NCBI GenBank assembly: GCA_902605755.1 | Contig: CACLDR010000003.1 | Coordinates: 1-58,462 of the forward strand | Direction: 5' to 3' | Length of the DNA: 58,462 nt | Origin: an uncultured Marinoscillum sp. | Lineage (GTDB): Bacteria; Bacteroidota; Bacteroidia; Cytophagales; Cyclobacteriaceae | Shown here: piece by piece, positions 9,279 through 18,469 of the stretch | How positions within the stretch are numbered: the first letter of the stretch is position 1 | Layout: each line of letters begins with the position of its first letter | Position numbers and translations under genes: made by a program | Notes under the pieces: generated by a model | Database searches by the model: none | Seen by the model: the letters and a program-made list of their open reading frames with translations, nothing else | What the model was told of the DNA's origin: nothing

Positions 9279-10507
9279 TAGACTCTATATAATACAGCCA
9301 CACCAAAAAGAATCATTGAAAATTCCGCTAAGATTATACCAATCAATAATCCATTGACTTCCAAGAAAGAAACCAAAAATGGAAGTAAAATGAGTGCTGT
9401 AATCAGACCGATCGAGTGATAGCTAAAATAAGCTTTTTTCATATCCAAAGCTATAATTAATAAGCTAATCGGAAGATTACAAAAAAGTATAAAAATAAAA
9501 ACTGGTAATATCCATAAATAAGAACCTATATCAGTTAGAACAATTTTATCAGAAAGCATCTCAATAAGTGACCGACCAAAAAAAATAACAAGCGCCATTC
9601 CTAAAAATACCAGAACCAAAAGTTTTGAAAAAATCGAGTATAAAAAATCTTTCAAAATACGATCTGATTTCTTCACAAGATTGCATAACATTGGAAAGAT
9701 CGCTCGATATGCCAAGGTGTATGAATTCGCTATCAGCATCATTATTCGATCGATAATTACAAAAATCCCCATGAGTGGAGCACTCAAAAAAAATCCAGCG
9801 ATAACAACGCCAATATTTCTATAAAACGCAGTAACCCCTTCGGAGAGAAAAATTGGGACATTTTTATGCCAAAATAAATAAATTGTGTTTAATGAATGTT
9901 TATCAAAGCGAAATTTCATTTTTTTAAACAGTACCACCCATCCAATAAAAGAGGCGATACACCATCCCAGCCCATTATAAAAATTCACCCAAAGTAAATC
10001 ATCACTCGATTCTATAAAAAAAATTACGGATCCTAAGTAGAATATCCTACTTAAAAAATTCAATAAAGCCAACCATGTCATTTTTTGAACACCTTGGAAG
10101 TACCAAACAGGCATCAGTACATTACCAATAACAATGAAATAAGAGATCAAAATTAGATATTCATAATGTTGCCATTGCGAAACTATTTTTACCAAAAAAG
10201 TTAATACGACAAAAGTCACCGACAATAGTAAAACTTTAATCACTAAAATTTTTTGAGTTACAGAACGCTCCAAAACAAGATCCCCTCGGGCTAAGCTAAT
10301 CAAACGAGTACCCGTTAAGTTGAAACCAAAATCAGCGAAAGCGACTGCAAAATTCATGATTCCTTGAGCCAATACAATCATTCCGTAACTCTCCAGTCCC
10401 ACACGGGACAAAAGTAGCGGTATAACCAAAATAGGCACTAAATAATTGGTCATTTGAAGCACCCCTAGAGCACCGATACTTTTAATGATTAATCTATCCC
10501 ACTTCAC
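9257..10507 (-). CDS. Polysaccharide flippase (Wzx-like, MOP/PST family)
   Basis: The 416-aa protein has about twelve predicted helices and the N-terminal pattern LGVLQMTNYLVPILVIPLLLSRVGLESYGMI..., characteristic of polysaccharide biosynthesis/Wzx proteins (first helix pair, then 'R.G...yG'). It is expected to flip the undecaprenyl-diphosphate-linked repeat unit across the inner membrane for the Wzy-like protein at 3854. It is transcribed against the glycosyltransferase run, and the two 3' ends overlap by 22 bases. Its promoter must lie in the AT-rich gap at 10508-10868. Confidence 0.9.
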   Translation of the reverse strand: MKWDRLIIKSIGALGVLQMTNYLVPILVIPLLLSRVGLESYGMIVLAQGIMNFAVAFADFGFNLTGTRLISLARGDLVLERSVTQKILVIKVLLLSVTFVVLTFLVKIVSQWQHYEYLILISYFIVIGNVLMPVWYFQGVQKMTWLALLNFLSRIFYLGSVIFFIESSDDLLWVNFYNGLGWCIASFIGWVVLFKKMKFRFDKHSLNTIYLFWHKNVPIFLSEGVTAFYRNIGVVIAGFFLSAPLMGIFVIIDRIMMLIANSYTLAYRAIFPMLCNLVKKSDRILKDFLYSIFSKLLVLVFLGMALVIFFGRSLIEMLSDKIVLTDIGSYLWILPVFIFILFCNLPISLLIIALDMKKAYFSYHSIGLITALILLPFLVSFLEVNGLLIGIILAEFSMILFGVAVLYRVYQRPINS

Positions 10508-10868
10508 TTATAATTTAATTATTCCTTTTGAAGGTATGAAAATCATTGATTAATTTTTGGTTTTAATTAAGCTTCAATAAGTTTGAAAAAATTTTTATTA
10601 TTTATTAAGATCAAATAAACAAGTGTTCATTATCCATAAACTAATAGTTTATTAATAATTTTTTTAATTGTTTCCAAATATATGTTTTTAGTCGTTTTTC
10701 ATCCTTATAAATGCCATTATAATAAAGGTTATGAATATTAAATCAAATCTTCAATCCCTACTATTTTGCAAAAATGGGACTGAATACACCCTATTAATAA
10801 TTTATTAGGTATTTATTTATAAAACTTTAAATCCAAGTATAATCCGATAAATTATTTACTTTTAATAA
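10508..10868. other. Non-coding AT-rich gap with a perfect palindrome
   Basis: This is 361 bases between two minus-strand genes. No coding frame or decayed gene is legible. At 10636-10652 there is a perfect inverted repeat: ATAAACTA, one A, then TAGTTTAT. It could be an operator for the flippase promoter or a weak hairpin after the Wzi-like operon's opposite flank; nothing in the sequence decides this. The rest is runs of A and T. Confidence 0.5.
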
Positions 10869-12536
10869 TTAGCTATCTTTTGTTGGTAAATGATAGATCA
10901 AACTCAAATTAAAATTCCAATTTACCAAATCATTACCTGGGCCAATGTAGGGGTCTTCCGTAGCGCGTTCATGTATCCACTGGTAATTAAGTGAGTTAAT
11001 GCGTACAATTCTTCCTTCAATCATGAGGCCTTTCATCTGAGTATATCCCTTAATGCCTATTGTATAATCGACCCAGTATTTATTCCAATCTCGATTATGC
11101 TCAAATGCCAAATAATAAAAATCACTGTTGTGAAGCTCCCTTTCAAGAACTAAGCCCAGTTTATGATTTTTATTAAGCCAACTAAGATCAATAGTAGCTA
11201 GGTTACTCCCTGGACCAATACCTGCCCCAATCCATTGTCCTTTATACGTATATCCGTGCCTAATGTTTTGATCAATATACCAACTGTTCAGTTCAGCTAG
11301 ACTGTAATCCGTAGGTTGAGCTAATTTAGTAAGTTCCACTCCTACTTCTAGGAAATTGTCCAATCGAGACAAATTAAATAGTTTGGTAACTCCTAAAACA
11401 ATTGCAGCATCTTTTTCTGGAACCATCATAAACTCTTTGAACGTTTGAAATTTATTTTTCCCACCTTCAAAATACACTTCAGCTTGGGCTTCCTTCCAAA
11501 CCCAACGCATAGACAAGGAAGCGTATCTATCAGGTCGTTTTCGATCATCTATTCCTTCACTTCGACGGAAAATATCTGTCAAAGCAGCCCACATATCAAC
11601 CGATTCTCGGGCATCCTCTAAATACTGGTGATTGACATAAGAAAAGCCTAAAAAAAGCCCCTCCACCCATTTAGGGTGATAAGAAATATTTAAACCAGAT
11701 AAGTATCGCTCTGCATCTCTAAAGGGAACATATAAATTTGTCTTCCCAGCATACTGCCTTAAGGTATCAGGAGGAAAATATTTTGAATTATTTAATAAGC
11801 CTCCTATCAACTGACCTTCAAACGTGCCCATCTTAGTATCAATTGGCCTCTCTGTCTCCAGTGAAACGTGCCAAAACCCCTCGGCTGAATTTGTCATCAG
11901 CAAGGAATTTTTTTTCCCGGGTCCCCACCATAAATTTTGGCTAGAAACACCTAAAGAAAACTTACGATAATTAAACTTCAAATAAGTTTGCCCGGGCCTT
12001 AGTCGCCATTCATCTATCTCTCCATGCTTCTCAGGATGGTCCGCATAAGTCCACCAATTATAACGTACCCACCAAATTCTTTGACCGTAACCCTCTGAAA
12101 ATCCATCATAATCCAAATTTTGAGCAAAAAGCATATCAGGTTTAACTTGCACCTCTATAAAATTCCATTTAGCATATAGGCCAATAGACCTCCTGTACTG
12201 TAAGCCTTTTGAAGGATTAAAATTACCATTATTGCGCTCATAGGGATATTTTGAATTAAAGTCCATATCTAAGCGTATATTCAGGAAAATCATTTCAAAA
12301 GATTTATGTTTATAAATTGATTTTCCAAACCACTGATCTTCGATCAAATTTTGATCAAAATAACCTATATTCAATGGACGCTTAAATAAAGAATAATCGA
12401 TAGCTGAATCTGATATCAACTGAAATCTCCGTAGTTGCGTCTCAACGATAGGCGCACCCACATCAATGGCTTGCCCTATATTTTCGCTGATCTGAAAAAA
12501 CATCAAAATTCCTATGTGCAAGAACCTTTTTTTCAA
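10869..12536 (-). CDS. Wzi-like capsule assembly outer-membrane protein (second copy of pair)
   Basis: The 555-aa protein has an N-terminal hydrophobic signal-like segment (MKKRFLHIGILMFFQI) and a body rich in alternating aromatic strands. It matches the Bacteroidota 'capsule assembly Wzi family' pattern, including SLGVSSQNLWWGPGKKNSLL (about residue 195) and ISYHPKWVEGLFLGFSYVN (about 282). Both motifs recur in the neighbouring gene, so the two are paralogues. In E. coli K30, Wzi is an 18-strand outer-membrane lectin that anchors capsule to the surface. Here the protein probably binds or assembles the polysaccharide made by this locus. It overlaps the upstream paralogue by 4 bases (ATGA), which indicates translational coupling. 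Confidence 0.85.
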   Translation of the reverse strand: MKKRFLHIGILMFFQISENIGQAIDVGAPIVETQLRRFQLISDSAIDYSLFKRPLNIGYFDQNLIEDQWFGKSIYKHKSFEMIFLNIRLDMDFNSKYPYERNNGNFNPSKGLQYRRSIGLYAKWNFIEVQVKPDMLFAQNLDYDGFSEGYGQRIWWVRYNWWTYADHPEKHGEIDEWRLRPGQTYLKFNYRKFSLGVSSQNLWWGPGKKNSLLMTNSAEGFWHVSLETERPIDTKMGTFEGQLIGGLLNNSKYFPPDTLRQYAGKTNLYVPFRDAERYLSGLNISYHPKWVEGLFLGFSYVNHQYLEDARESVDMWAALTDIFRRSEGIDDRKRPDRYASLSMRWVWKEAQAEVYFEGGKNKFQTFKEFMMVPEKDAAIVLGVTKLFNLSRLDNFLEVGVELTKLAQPTDYSLAELNSWYIDQNIRHGYTYKGQWIGAGIGPGSNLATIDLSWLNKNHKLGLVLERELHNSDFYYLAFEHNRDWNKYWVDYTIGIKGYTQMKGLMIEGRIVRINSLNYQWIHERATEDPYIGPGNDLVNWNFNLSLIYHLPTKDS

Positions 12537-14110
12537 AATTGATAGGCCGTATTGATCCCCAAAAATACATTTGTTTGATTGTTGCCTTGCGTCAAGGGTC
12601 CCTTCAACTCATTTAATAATTCCCATTGATAATTTAGGGAATAAACGTAGGTAAGCTGACCCTCAAAAATGAATCCTTTATAAAACCCTCCAGCCTCCAA
12701 GCCCAAAGATAGATCTATCCAGTATCGTTTACGCTGATCTAGATCATCAAAAGATGCATGAACATAATCATTATTGTGTACCACTCGCCTCATATTAAGT
12801 CCGTATTTAAAAGACGACTGACTATCAACAATTTTTATATTAAAGTCTTGTTGATCTCCTCCGGGTCCCACACCCGCACCAAGCACTTGCCCTTGGTGGC
12901 TAAAGCCTTGTTTTAGTATCCCATGCACATACCAACTCCCCGCATCTCTAACAACTCTATTAATGGTTTGGGAAATCTTAGTTACTTCAAAATTTAATTC
13001 TATCAGCTTATTCTTTGAAGATAAACTTATAATTTTTGTTACCCCAAATAAATAAGCCCTAGAATCTTGAGGCATCGTAAGCAAAACCCTTGTATTGGTA
13101 GTAGCATCATTTTTACCGAAGTCAAAATAAAGCTCAGCATTTGCTCCCCCCATCACATAACGAATGCTCGCTGAAATTTGTCCATCTGTTCCAATATCGT
13201 CACCACCCTTTCTCATCAAAGTACCAAAAACAGGGAGATAGGAACTATAATCAATTGCTGTTTGCCGATACATTTGTACGGCCCGATTGACTCCTAAAAA
13301 TAATCCAGGCACCCATTTAGGATGATAGGAGATGCTTATGCCATTCATGTATCGCAAATCCTGATTTGCAGGTTCAGAAAATGGTATACTGGTGTAACTT
13401 TGATTCGGATAATGTGAAACGTGGACCGAATTCTCCAAGATCCCACCTATCAATTCCCACTCCAAATGACCAAGAAAAATATTGACCGGTCGACTCGATT
13501 TAAATGAAATATGTTTGAACCCTGCTGCATTATTGGACATAATTAAAGCATTTTTTTTACTGGGACCCCACCAGATATTTTGATTTGATAATGCCAGTTT
13601 AAATGATTTATAGGATAATGCAATTTGGGACTGCCCCCAATCCACTTTGTTGATATTTGAATATCCGCCGATGTCTCGATTCATGCCATTGTAGAGGTTG
13701 GGATATAATTGAAGCGATAAAATTCCTAATTTTGCATAAAATCCTCCCGAGAGGCTTGACTGAAACCCAGCTAAAGGAAGCATAAGCCCATTATTGGTCT
13801 GATAAGGTGTGTTGCTCGTATATTCTGTTTGATTCAAAATGGGTAATATTTGCAGAAAAAATTGCTGCCTCTCGGACTTTTTTAGCATAGACCCGAAAGT
13901 AAAAAAAGGCCTTTTTTTCTGTAGCTCTTCAATGAAATTGAGTGATCTGATATTAAATGATATCGTGGAATCAACTCTTTCTAACAGTTGTTCTCTTCGT
14001 AAGCCCTCTTCAATCAATGGAAATCCTACAGGCAAAGATTGAGCATACAATAGATTAATAATCTGTAAACAGATAATCCCTGAAAAAATAAATAAGATTC
14101 GCTTTTTCAA
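12533..14110 (-). CDS. Wzi-like capsule assembly outer-membrane protein (first copy of pair)
   Basis: This 525-aa paralogue of the gene at 10869-12536 has a signal peptide (ILFIFSGIICLQIINLLYAQ). It shares the motifs ALSNQNIWWGPSKKNALIMS (about residue 180) and SISYHPKWVPGLFLGVN, and a similar C-terminal strand series ending with an aromatic-rich motif (TAYQF), typical of outer-membrane barrels recognised by BamA. It overlaps both neighbours by ATGA. Having two divergent Wzi-like proteins in one operon may mean a heteromeric anchor or different ligand preferences; that is inference. Confidence 0.85.
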   Translation of the reverse strand: MKKRILFIFSGIICLQIINLLYAQSLPVGFPLIEEGLRREQLLERVDSTISFNIRSLNFIEELQKKRPFFTFGSMLKKSERQQFFLQILPILNQTEYTSNTPYQTNNGLMLPLAGFQSSLSGGFYAKLGILSLQLYPNLYNGMNRDIGGYSNINKVDWGQSQIALSYKSFKLALSNQNIWWGPSKKNALIMSNNAAGFKHISFKSSRPVNIFLGHLEWELIGGILENSVHVSHYPNQSYTSIPFSEPANQDLRYMNGISISYHPKWVPGLFLGVNRAVQMYRQTAIDYSSYLPVFGTLMRKGGDDIGTDGQISASIRYVMGGANAELYFDFGKNDATTNTRVLLTMPQDSRAYLFGVTKIISLSSKNKLIELNFEVTKISQTINRVVRDAGSWYVHGILKQGFSHQGQVLGAGVGPGGDQQDFNIKIVDSQSSFKYGLNMRRVVHNNDYVHASFDDLDQRKRYWIDLSLGLEAGGFYKGFIFEGQLTYVYSLNYQWELLNELKGPLTQGNNQTNVFLGINTAYQF

Positions 14111-14754
14111 GTGGACAATAATTTTACTTGAATGTTATTAATGGACCAACTTTCATCACATTTGGCATTTATTGCATTGGGCTGATGCAACTCATCCCAA
14201 AATACTATTTCAACCTTACCTTTACGGTGTGGGAAAATAAGGTCAATCTCGTAAGATGAAGTCGTTCCATCAGACTTACAAAATGCAGGTAGATCAACGA
14301 CTGAGGCCCCAGTTTTAGGAAAAGTTAAAAAAGGGTACCTTTCAGGATATGACTGCATCAAACAATAATTACTGTTACATACTGAATTAGAAAAGCTAGT
14401 TTTAAAAACATCGACTTCCGAGGAATCAACCATGACCCCCCAATAATCCTTACCATCAGGGGACTCAGCATTTCCATCCCAAGAATCATGAACATAAAGT
14501 AAGACTTGAATTTGAACGTAATCATGGCTTCCTAGATTCTCAAGAATCAATTTAAATCCCCCATTGTTAAAAGTCCCCAAAACGTTTTGTCCTAAATAAG
14601 AGGTGACATTTCCTCCCTCAATTCTTGTAAGGTCTATGGTCTCAAAGTCATTCTCATAAATTAGTGTCTCACGATCTATATCTGAAACACATGAACAAAG
14701 CAAGAGTTTTGCACTTAAAGTTATGACATTTAAGAATTTTTGAAAGGACATCAC
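14107..14754 (-). CDS. Secreted lipoprotein, unrecognised beta-sandwich-like domain
   Basis: The 215-aa product has a short N-terminal hydrophobic segment and a lipobox-like LCSC with the candidate lipid Cys at residue 22. The mature part shows LGTFNNGGFKLILENLGSHD, then VLLYVHDSWDGN and DYWGVMVD, a later TSFSNSVC and a C-terminal SWSINNIQVKLL. This order (hydrophobic strands, 'SWDG', acidic turn, final 'W.i.ni.v' strand) resembles secreted jelly-roll/beta-sandwich domains. Several cysteines after the lipobox (about four) may form disulphides. I do not recognise a named family. It is the first gene of a three-gene operon with two Wzi-like proteins, so a surface role in polysaccharide attachment is plausible. 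Confidence 0.75.
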   Translation of the reverse strand: MMSFQKFLNVITLSAKLLLCSCVSDIDRETLIYENDFETIDLTRIEGGNVTSYLGQNVLGTFNNGGFKLILENLGSHDYVQIQVLLYVHDSWDGNAESPDGKDYWGVMVDSSEVDVFKTSFSNSVCNSNYCLMQSYPERYPFLTFPKTGASVVDLPAFCKSDGTTSSYEIDLIFPHRKGKVEIVFWDELHQPNAINAKCDESWSINNIQVKLLST

Positions 14755-15003
14755 TTAATTAACTTTTTTAGGGATTTATTTACTCTGACTAAATACATAT
14801 CGCTTAAACTCTTTTTTCAACGTAAAAATGCAAATCCTTTTTCAATAAATAAGAAAAATAACAACTAATCACTTTATTAATAACAAAAAAAACATTTTCC
14901 ATCTAAAATATATTGTTCTCAATGATTAGACTCAAATGGTTACACTAATGTCTATTGATAATAGTGGATTATTCATTTGTTAACCTTATATTTGATTCTT
15001 AAA

Positions 15004-16389
15004 ATGAGACTAGTGAAAAAGCGATTTTACTTATTCTTCCCCATCTTGTTCATATTAGTTGATCTCTTGGTGATTTCTATCACTTTTTTGATTACACAAA
15101 GATTGATAGGAATCTCGTTCCCTATAGAAAATTACACCGCGGAAACGTTATTTTTTGTCATGTTATCGTGGTCAATCCTGTCTTTGATCACAAAAGATTT
15201 TAAAATAGGTAGGCCTTCAGCATATGAAAGATCAGTCATCAAGAGCTTTAAAACCATCACTGTTTTCTTAGCAATTTTTTCATTTTTTATAATTTTTAGT
15301 AACCAAGAAGTCGTCTCAAGAAACTTCTTTTTATATTTTTCAGGACTACTATTCTTACTCATCCCAATTGAACGGGTAATCATTCACTTAATAGTTAATA
15401 AATACCGTAAATGGGGTGGAAATTATCGAAATTCAATTATCATCGGATATGATCATTTAGGTTTTTCATTATTTGATGCTATAAAAAAAAATAAAAATTT
15501 AGGTATCCATTGTAGCGGTTTTTATGGAAACACTACCCAAATAAGGTCAAAATATCCTTTAAAAGGTAGCGTTAAAGCTTTTCTTGACTCTAAACTAGAA
15601 AATATAGACTTCATCTATGTCAGTGAAAATATTGTGAAAGAGGAATTAAATCAAATAATTGAATTAGCAGATGCCTCTTTTATAAAAGTGAAATTACTAC
15701 CCCATTTTAAAACTGATTTTTTAAAATCATATACGCTTAGGTTAATTGAAAACATCAATGTCATCGATGTAAATCACTTGCCCTTAGATCATGCTTTTAA
15801 CAGATTTTTAAAACGATCTTTTGACATAATTTTCTCGTCTTTAATGTTGTTTTTTGTACTTAGTTGGCTTTATCCTATCATTGCTATTATCATCTTTTTA
15901 GAGTCTCGTGGTCCAATTTTATTTAAGCAATTACGAAACGGTAAGAACAATGAAGTTTTTCGTTGTTTAAAATTCCGGACCATGTACTTAAATGATGAAG
16001 CTGATCATCAATGGGCGACCAAAAATGACCACCGAGTAACTATTTTTGGTGCTTTTTTGAGAAAGACAAGTTTAGATGAACTCCCACAATTAATCAACGT
16101 CTTAGTGGGAAATATGACTATTGTTGGACCAAGGCCCTTACCGGTGAACCTTAATGAGCAATATCGCAATCAAATTAAGAGTTATTCTCAAAGGCATTCT
16201 TTCAAGCCAGGAATTACAGGATTAGCACAGGCGCTAGGATACCGAGGTGAAATAAAAGAATTGCGAGAAATCAAAAATAGAGTAACATTAGATCGCTTTT
16301 ACTTAAATAATTGGTCTGTTTTCTTAGATTTGAAGATTATATTTATCACCTTCTTCGAGCTCATTAGAGGACAAGAAACAGCTTACTAA
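15004..16389 (+). CDS. Undecaprenyl-phosphate sugar-1-phosphate transferase (WcaJ-like)
   Basis: About 461 aa. The N-terminal half has four membrane helices (about residues 5-135), followed by a Rossmann-like region. The C-terminal bacterial sugar transferase domain begins KRSFDIIFSSLML after a reentrant helix. It contains RTSLDELPQL-type (LRKTSLDELPQLIN), IVGPRPLPV and PGITGLAQALGYRGE motifs that define this family of initiating glycosyl-1-phosphate transferases. The frame can be opened at a TTG at 14977, but the ATG at 15004 gives the normal N-terminus. The enzyme starts repeat-unit synthesis on undecaprenyl phosphate in the inner membrane. A TAnnTTTG-like box (14987-14994) lies only 9 bases before this ATG. 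Confidence 0.93.
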   Translation: MRLVKKRFYLFFPILFILVDLLVISITFLITQRLIGISFPIENYTAETLFFVMLSWSILSLITKDFKIGRPSAYERSVIKSFKTITVFLAIFSFFIIFSNQEVVSRNFFLYFSGLLFLLIPIERVIIHLIVNKYRKWGGNYRNSIIIGYDHLGFSLFDAIKKNKNLGIHCSGFYGNTTQIRSKYPLKGSVKAFLDSKLENIDFIYVSENIVKEELNQIIELADASFIKVKLLPHFKTDFLKSYTLRLIENINVIDVNHLPLDHAFNRFLKRSFDIIFSSLMLFFVLSWLYPIIAIIIFLESRGPILFKQLRNGKNNEVFRCLKFRTMYLNDEADHQWATKNDHRVTIFGAFLRKTSLDELPQLINVLVGNMTIVGPRPLPVNLNEQYRNQIKSYSQRHSFKPGITGLAQALGYRGEIKELREIKNRVTLDRFYLNNWSVFLDLKIIFITFFELIRGQETAY

Positions 16390-16480
16390 AGAATTGTTTT
16401 GCAACGAAAGATTAGCTTCCTTATTCAGATAATGGATTCATTATCCTCATCCATTGGTAATGAAAACTCATTCCCATACC

Positions 16481-17500
16481 ATGTTTGATCAGGTTAAAAA
16501 AGTACAAAAAGAATTAGACAAAGCCGTTGTCAGAAACGCCACAGAGTTAGAAACTTTTCGAATTAAATTCATAAGCAAAAAAAGTCTAATTACTGGACTT
16601 TTTAAAGAATTCAAAACAGTCCCTAATGATCAAAAAAAAGCTTTTGGAGAAGCTCTTAATGAACTGAAAAAAGAGGCCAATAGAAAATTTCAATTTTTGG
16701 TAACCCATCTCGAGACTAATACAGCTCTTAATTCGGAGTCCCCTGATGTTTTACTTCCTACCATCCCATTTCAAATAGGTGGTATACACCCAATCAATAT
16801 TGTTAAAAACAGAATGATTGAAATTTTTGAAAGACAGGGATTTAACGTATCTGAAGGCCCTGAAATGGAAGATGACTGGCATAATTTTACAGCTCTCAAT
16901 TTTGCTGATAATCACCCAGCAAGAGAAATGCAAGACACCTATTTTTTAGAGAAAGATCCAGACAAATTATTACGAACTCATACCTCTACGGTACAAATAA
17001 GATTAATGGAGCATGGGCAGCCTCCATTCAGATCCATAATGCCTGGACGGGTTTATCGAAACGAAGCAATCTCTGCAAGAGCGCATTGTTTCTTTCACCA
17101 AGTAGAAGGATTGTATATTGATCGCAATGTAGGTTTCAAAGACCTCAAAAATTCTATTTATCATTTTTCACGTGAATTCTTCGGAAAAGAAACACGCATT
17201 AGATTCAGACCTTCCTATTTCCCCTTTACTGAACCCAGTGCAGAAGTAGATATCAGCTGTTTTATTTGCAAAAAAAAGGGCTGTAAAATTTGTAAAAATA
17301 GTGGTTGGGTTGAGATTGGAGGGTCAGGAATGGTAGATCCAAATGTATTGGAAAATTGTGGTATTGATTCAAAAGAATTCAGTGGGTTCGCCTTTGGTAT
17401 GGGCATAGAGCGAATAGCGATGCTCAAATATGAGATTGATGATATTAGATTATTTTCAGAGAATGATATCCGATTTTTGCAACAATTTAATGGATTGTAG
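16481..17500 (+). CDS. pheS: Phenylalanine-tRNA ligase alpha subunit
   Basis: About 339 aa, the normal size. An N-terminal coiled-coil tRNA-binding arm is followed by the class II catalytic core: motif 2 region RVYRNEAISARAHCFFHQVE, and motif 3 region GFAFGMGIERIAMLKY near the C-terminus. The segment CFICKKKGCKICKNSGW is the zinc-ribbon-like insert common in this lineage's PheS. In-frame starts exist at 16454 (TTG) and 16460 (ATG); MFDQVKKVQKEL at 16481 matches the usual family start. It charges tRNA-Phe together with PheT, which is not in the window. Its stop codon directly abuts the stop of the opposite-strand MoxR gene with no spacer. Confidence 0.95.
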   Translation: MFDQVKKVQKELDKAVVRNATELETFRIKFISKKSLITGLFKEFKTVPNDQKKAFGEALNELKKEANRKFQFLVTHLETNTALNSESPDVLLPTIPFQIGGIHPINIVKNRMIEIFERQGFNVSEGPEMEDDWHNFTALNFADNHPAREMQDTYFLEKDPDKLLRTHTSTVQIRLMEHGQPPFRSIMPGRVYRNEAISARAHCFFHQVEGLYIDRNVGFKDLKNSIYHFSREFFGKETRIRFRPSYFPFTEPSAEVDISCFICKKKGCKICKNSGWVEIGGSGMVDPNVLENCGIDSKEFSGFAFGMGIERIAMLKYEIDDIRLFSENDIRFLQQFNGL

Positions 17501-18463
17501 TTAAAGTAAGTCTTGGATTATTTGAATTTCTGATATCCCTGCAGCCTCAGCCTTGAAATTTCTCACAATTCTGTGTCTTAACACTGACACCGCAACCGCT
17601 TTTACATCTTCAATATCGGGAGAATACTTTCCTGTCATCAAGGCGTAACATTTAGCACCCAAAATTAAAAACTGACTTGCTCTAGGACCTGCCCCCCACT
17701 CTAAATAATCATTAGCGTAAGTACTAGATCCTGGTTTCCCAGGCCTCGTCTTATGAACCAACGAAACAGCATACTCAAAGACGTTATCTACTACAGGTAC
17801 ACTTCTAACTAAATTTTGAAAACCCAATATTTCTTCTTTAATAATCACATTTTTGACAACTATCTGAGAGTTTATCGTCGTATTTTTTGTAACCTCTAGT
17901 TCAGTTTTATAGTCCGGATAATCCAATTTTATCATTAACATAAAGCGATCTAGTTGTGCTTCAGGTAAGGGATACGTCCCTTCTTGTTCAATCGGATTTT
18001 GTGTAGCCAAAACAAAAAAGGGGTGATTCAATTTATGTTGAGTCCCGCCTATGGTAACTGCATATTCTTGCATACTCTCAAGCAGAGCAGATTGAGTTTT
18101 TGGTGGGGTCCTATTAATTTCATCTGCCAATAATACATTAGAAAAAATGGGACCTTTGATAAATTTAAAATTGCGATCACGATCTAAAACTTCTGATCCA
18201 ATAATATCTGAGGGCATCAAATCAGGGGTAAATTGGATCCTGCTAAAATCTAAATTAAGTGCCTTAGCTAGCGTATTAATTAACAAAGTTTTAGCAAGCC
18301 CTGGAACACCAACCAATAGGGAATGACCACCACAAAATATAGAAATAATCAATAAACGAACAGCCTCTTCTTGGCCTATAATTATTTTAGATACTTCCTC
18401 ACTTAGTCTATTGGATTTCTCCAAAAAAATGTCTGCTATTTCTATTTCATTTTTATATTTCAT
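17501..18463 (-). CDS. MoxR-family AAA+ ATPase
   Basis: The 320-aa AAA+ protein has Walker A GVPGLAKTLL (near residue 37), Walker B VLLADEINR, sensor 1 FVLATQNPIEQEGTYPLPEA and a C-terminal lid with GPRASQFLILGAK. All are diagnostic for MoxR chaperones. MoxR genes usually sit before DUF58/von Willebrand proteins; here it is instead the last gene of a run guaB - PPIase lipoprotein - SurA-like PPIase - MoxR, with a 6-base gap after the PPIase. The arrangement hints at a role in envelope protein maturation; its client is not visible. Confidence 0.93.
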   Translation of the reverse strand: MKYKNEIEIADIFLEKSNRLSEEVSKIIIGQEEAVRLLIISIFCGGHSLLVGVPGLAKTLLINTLAKALNLDFSRIQFTPDLMPSDIIGSEVLDRDRNFKFIKGPIFSNVLLADEINRTPPKTQSALLESMQEYAVTIGGTQHKLNHPFFVLATQNPIEQEGTYPLPEAQLDRFMLMIKLDYPDYKTELEVTKNTTINSQIVVKNVIIKEEILGFQNLVRSVPVVDNVFEYAVSLVHKTRPGKPGSSTYANDYLEWGAGPRASQFLILGAKCYALMTGKYSPDIEDVKAVAVSVLRHRIVRNFKAEAAGISEIQIIQDLL

Positions 18464-18469
18464 AACTAA

